Assembly: GCA_963720805.1 (NCBI GenBank)
Contig: CAVRGT010000003.1
Location: forward strand, 1-64,000
Direction: 5' to 3'
Source: VRUE01 sp963720805
GTDB lineage: Bacteria > Actinomycetota > Thermoleophilia > Solirubrobacterales > 70-9
Length of the DNA: 64,000 nt
The notes beneath the pieces were generated by a model. It had not been told where the DNA came from. It was given only the letters and a program-made list of their open reading frames with translations, and did not search any database. Position 1 is the stretch's first letter, and every line of letters starts with the position of its first letter. The translations under genes were made by a program, and so were the position numbers. Shown in pieces: positions 62,640 through 64,000 of the stretch.

Positions 62640-63930
62640 CGTGGACGCCTGAGATCGCGCGGCTGATCACCAGGCGCTGGATCTCTGAGGTGCCCTCGAA
62701 GATCGTGTAGATCTTGGCGTCGCGGTGCATCCGCTCGACCGGGAACTCGCGGGTGTAGCCGTTGCCGCCGAGGATCTGAATTGCCCGCTCGGTTGCCCAG
62801 ACGGCGACCTCGCCGGCCTTCAGCTTCGACATCGAGCCCTCGGCGTTTTCGAATCGCTGGCCGGTTCGTCCCATCCAGGCGGCGCGCCAGACCAGCAGGC
62901 GAGCGGCGTCGATCTCGAGCTTCATGTCGGCGAGGGTGAAGGCAATCGCCTGATTCTCGATGATCGGCCGGCCGAACTGCGAGCGCTCTTTGGCGTACTC
63001 GAGCGCGTACTCATACGCGGCGCGGGCGATGCCCACGGCCTGCGAGCCGACGGTCGGCCGGCTCGCCTCGAAGGTCTGCATCGCCGCCTGCGACTTCGCC
63101 TTTTTGCCCTCGCGCACGCGGGCGAGGCGCTCGTCGAGCTTCTCCTTGCCACCGAGCAGGCACGAGCCGGGAACGCGGCAGTCGTCGAGGTGGACGTCGG
63201 CGGTGTGCGAGGCGCGCAGGCCGTGCTTCTTGACCTTGGCGCCCTGCTCGCAGCCCTTGGTTCCGGGCGGGATCACGAAAGCCGCATGACCGCGCGAGCC
63301 GAGCTCACGGTCGACCGAGGCGATCACGACGTGGACGTCGGCGATGCCGCCGTTGGTGGCCCAGGCCTTCTGGCCGTTGATCACCCACTCGTCGGTCGCC
63401 TCGTCGTACTTGGCGGTGGTACGGATCGCCGAGACGTCGGAACCGGCGTCCGGCTCAGAAGCGCAAAAGGCGGCGACCTTGGGCTCCTCGGCGCTGCCGA
63501 AGCACTGCGGGATCCACTCGCCCATCTGCTCCGGAGTGCCCTGGCCGAAGATCGCGGCAACTGCCAGCGAGGTGCCCATGATCGCCATGCCGATGCCGGC
63601 GTCGCCCCAGAAGAGCTCCTCGTTGGCGATCGGCAGGGTCAGGCCGGTCTCGTCGCTGAAGAACTGACCCAGCGCTTCGAAGCTGTAGAGGCCGATCTTG
63701 GCCGCCTCCTGGATCACCGGCCAGGGGGTCTCCTCGCGCTCGTCCCATTCCGACGCGGCGGGACGGACGACGCCCTCGGCGAAGCCGTGCACCCACTCGC
63801 GGATGTCCTTCTGGTCCTGGTTCAGCTCGAGCGTGAACGTCGGCCCCTCGCCGGCGGCGCCGTCACCGCCCCCCGCCTCAGCCATCAGACTCTCTTTTTC
63901 CGCCTCTGCAACTGCCGCTGTATCGCTCAT
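62632..63930 (-). CDS. Acyl-CoA dehydrogenase
   Basis: 432 aa flavoprotein of fatty-acid beta-oxidation. An acidic/Gly-rich ~35-residue N-terminal extension precedes the fold. AFCASEPDAGSDVSAIRTTA and WVINGQKAWATNGGIADVHV are the FAD/substrate signatures; the catalytic base is in IYTIFEGTSEIQRLVISRAI (Glu of FEGTSE), and QILGGNGYTREFPVERMHRD precedes it. Chain-length preference cannot be assigned. A 14-bp palindrome lies just upstream. Confidence 0.95.
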   Translation of the reverse strand: MSDTAAVAEAEKESLMAEAGGGDGAAGEGPTFTLELNQDQKDIREWVHGFAEGVVRPAASEWDEREETPWPVIQEAAKIGLYSFEALGQFFSDETGLTLPIANEELFWGDAGIGMAIMGTSLAVAAIFGQGTPEQMGEWIPQCFGSAEEPKVAAFCASEPDAGSDVSAIRTTAKYDEATDEWVINGQKAWATNGGIADVHVVIASVDRELGSRGHAAFVIPPGTKGCEQGAKVKKHGLRASHTADVHLDDCRVPGSCLLGGKEKLDERLARVREGKKAKSQAAMQTFEASRPTVGSQAVGIARAAYEYALEYAKERSQFGRPIIENQAIAFTLADMKLEIDAARLLVWRAAWMGRTGQRFENAEGSMSKLKAGEVAVWATERAIQILGGNGYTREFPVERMHRDAKIYTIFEGTSEIQRLVISRAISGVHVK

Positions 63931-63943
63931 GGCGCGGGATCGT

Positions 63944-63957
63944 ACACGTAACCGTGT
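63944..63957. promoter_or_regulatory. Palindrome upstream of the acyl-CoA dehydrogenase gene (candidate operator)
   Basis: ACACG-TAAC-CGTGT, 14 bp, beginning 13 bases before the start codon and adjoining TACGAT, a possible -10 on the minus strand. Position and symmetry suit a TetR-family fatty-acid regulator. Short, so chance cannot be excluded. Confidence 0.35.
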
Positions 63958-63972
63958 CGCATTCGCGCGCGC

Positions 63973-64000
63973 TCAGACGTCACGAAGATCGAAGGCCTTG
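63973..64000 (-). CDS. 3' end of a gene continuing beyond the window
   Basis: The frame ...KAFDLRDV ends at a TGA at 63973-63975 on the minus strand, 42 bases upstream of the acyl-CoA dehydrogenase start. Too short to identify; could equally be chance. Confidence 0.3.

Overview
The window is GC-rich bacterial chromosome. The gene set (mycobacterial-type SerC, futalosine-independent men genes, GatCAB, a secreted repeat protein whose N-terminus resembles a family common in Solirubrobacterales/Thermoleophilia) suggests a deep-branching actinobacterium, probably class Thermoleophilia. That placement is an inference from protein families; no rRNA or tRNA gene was seen. Many metabolic genes (serA, sqdB, folD, pcrA/uvrD, cysE, cysK, an MFS transporter, two membrane glycosyltransferases, a lipoprotein) are intact in content but split by single-base frameshifts. 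Because several are housekeeping genes, base-level consensus errors are the likeliest cause.

Layout. 1-9 kb: tyrS, a class A penicillin-binding protein, mpg-argH, a DegT aminotransferase, then cimA and ilvE. 9-16 kb: a repeat-rich secreted protein, then leuB, a SAM methyltransferase, leuD-leuC-XRE/cupin regulator, and leuA behind a leucine-rich leader peptide. 16-24 kb: MFS transporter, RTX-repeat protein, quinone-oxidoreductase-like protein, serA-serC, cupin, ilvC. 24-32.5 kb: menaquinone block menE / menB-menA-menC-menD-acyltransferase / menF. 32.6-35 kb: ilvN-ilvB. 35-40 kb: UDP-sulfoquinovose synthase gene sqdB, divergent from two GT39-like membrane proteins and a DUF2304-GT2 fusion. 40-45 kb: ndh with a candidate operator, then gatB-gatA-gatC. 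45-53.6 kb: membrane protein, a GMC oxidoreductase interrupted by a 51-bp palindrome, folD, pcrA, lipoprotein, cysE-cysK. 53.6-57.4 kb: an integration hotspot. 57.4-64 kb: Rrf2 regulator, NarL-like regulator, HDOD-LuxR protein, gltX, nfo, a DUF4160/DUF2442 pair, acyl-CoA dehydrogenase.

The metabolic core covers most branched-chain amino-acid synthesis (cimA, leuABCD, ilvBN, ilvC, ilvE; ilvD and ilvA are not in the window), serine (serA, serC) to cysteine (cysE, cysK), and chorismate to demethylmenaquinone (menF, D, C, E, B, A; menH and menG not in the window). Ndh is a likely user of the menaquinone.

Two non-coding themes stand out. First, there are about a dozen palindromic elements. They fall into at least four families in which a core sequence is conserved while flanking stems change in sequence yet still pair. 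Second, the 3' end of the rrf2 gene is present three times (about 54.02, 55.35 and 57.41 kb) with flank combinations expected of attL, an attP-like hybrid and attR. This points to two small elements integrated in tandem. They carry an integrase remnant, an FkbM methyltransferase, an IS256 remnant and a PIN-domain gene with a small partner, and they separate the Rrf2 regulator from cysK-cysE.
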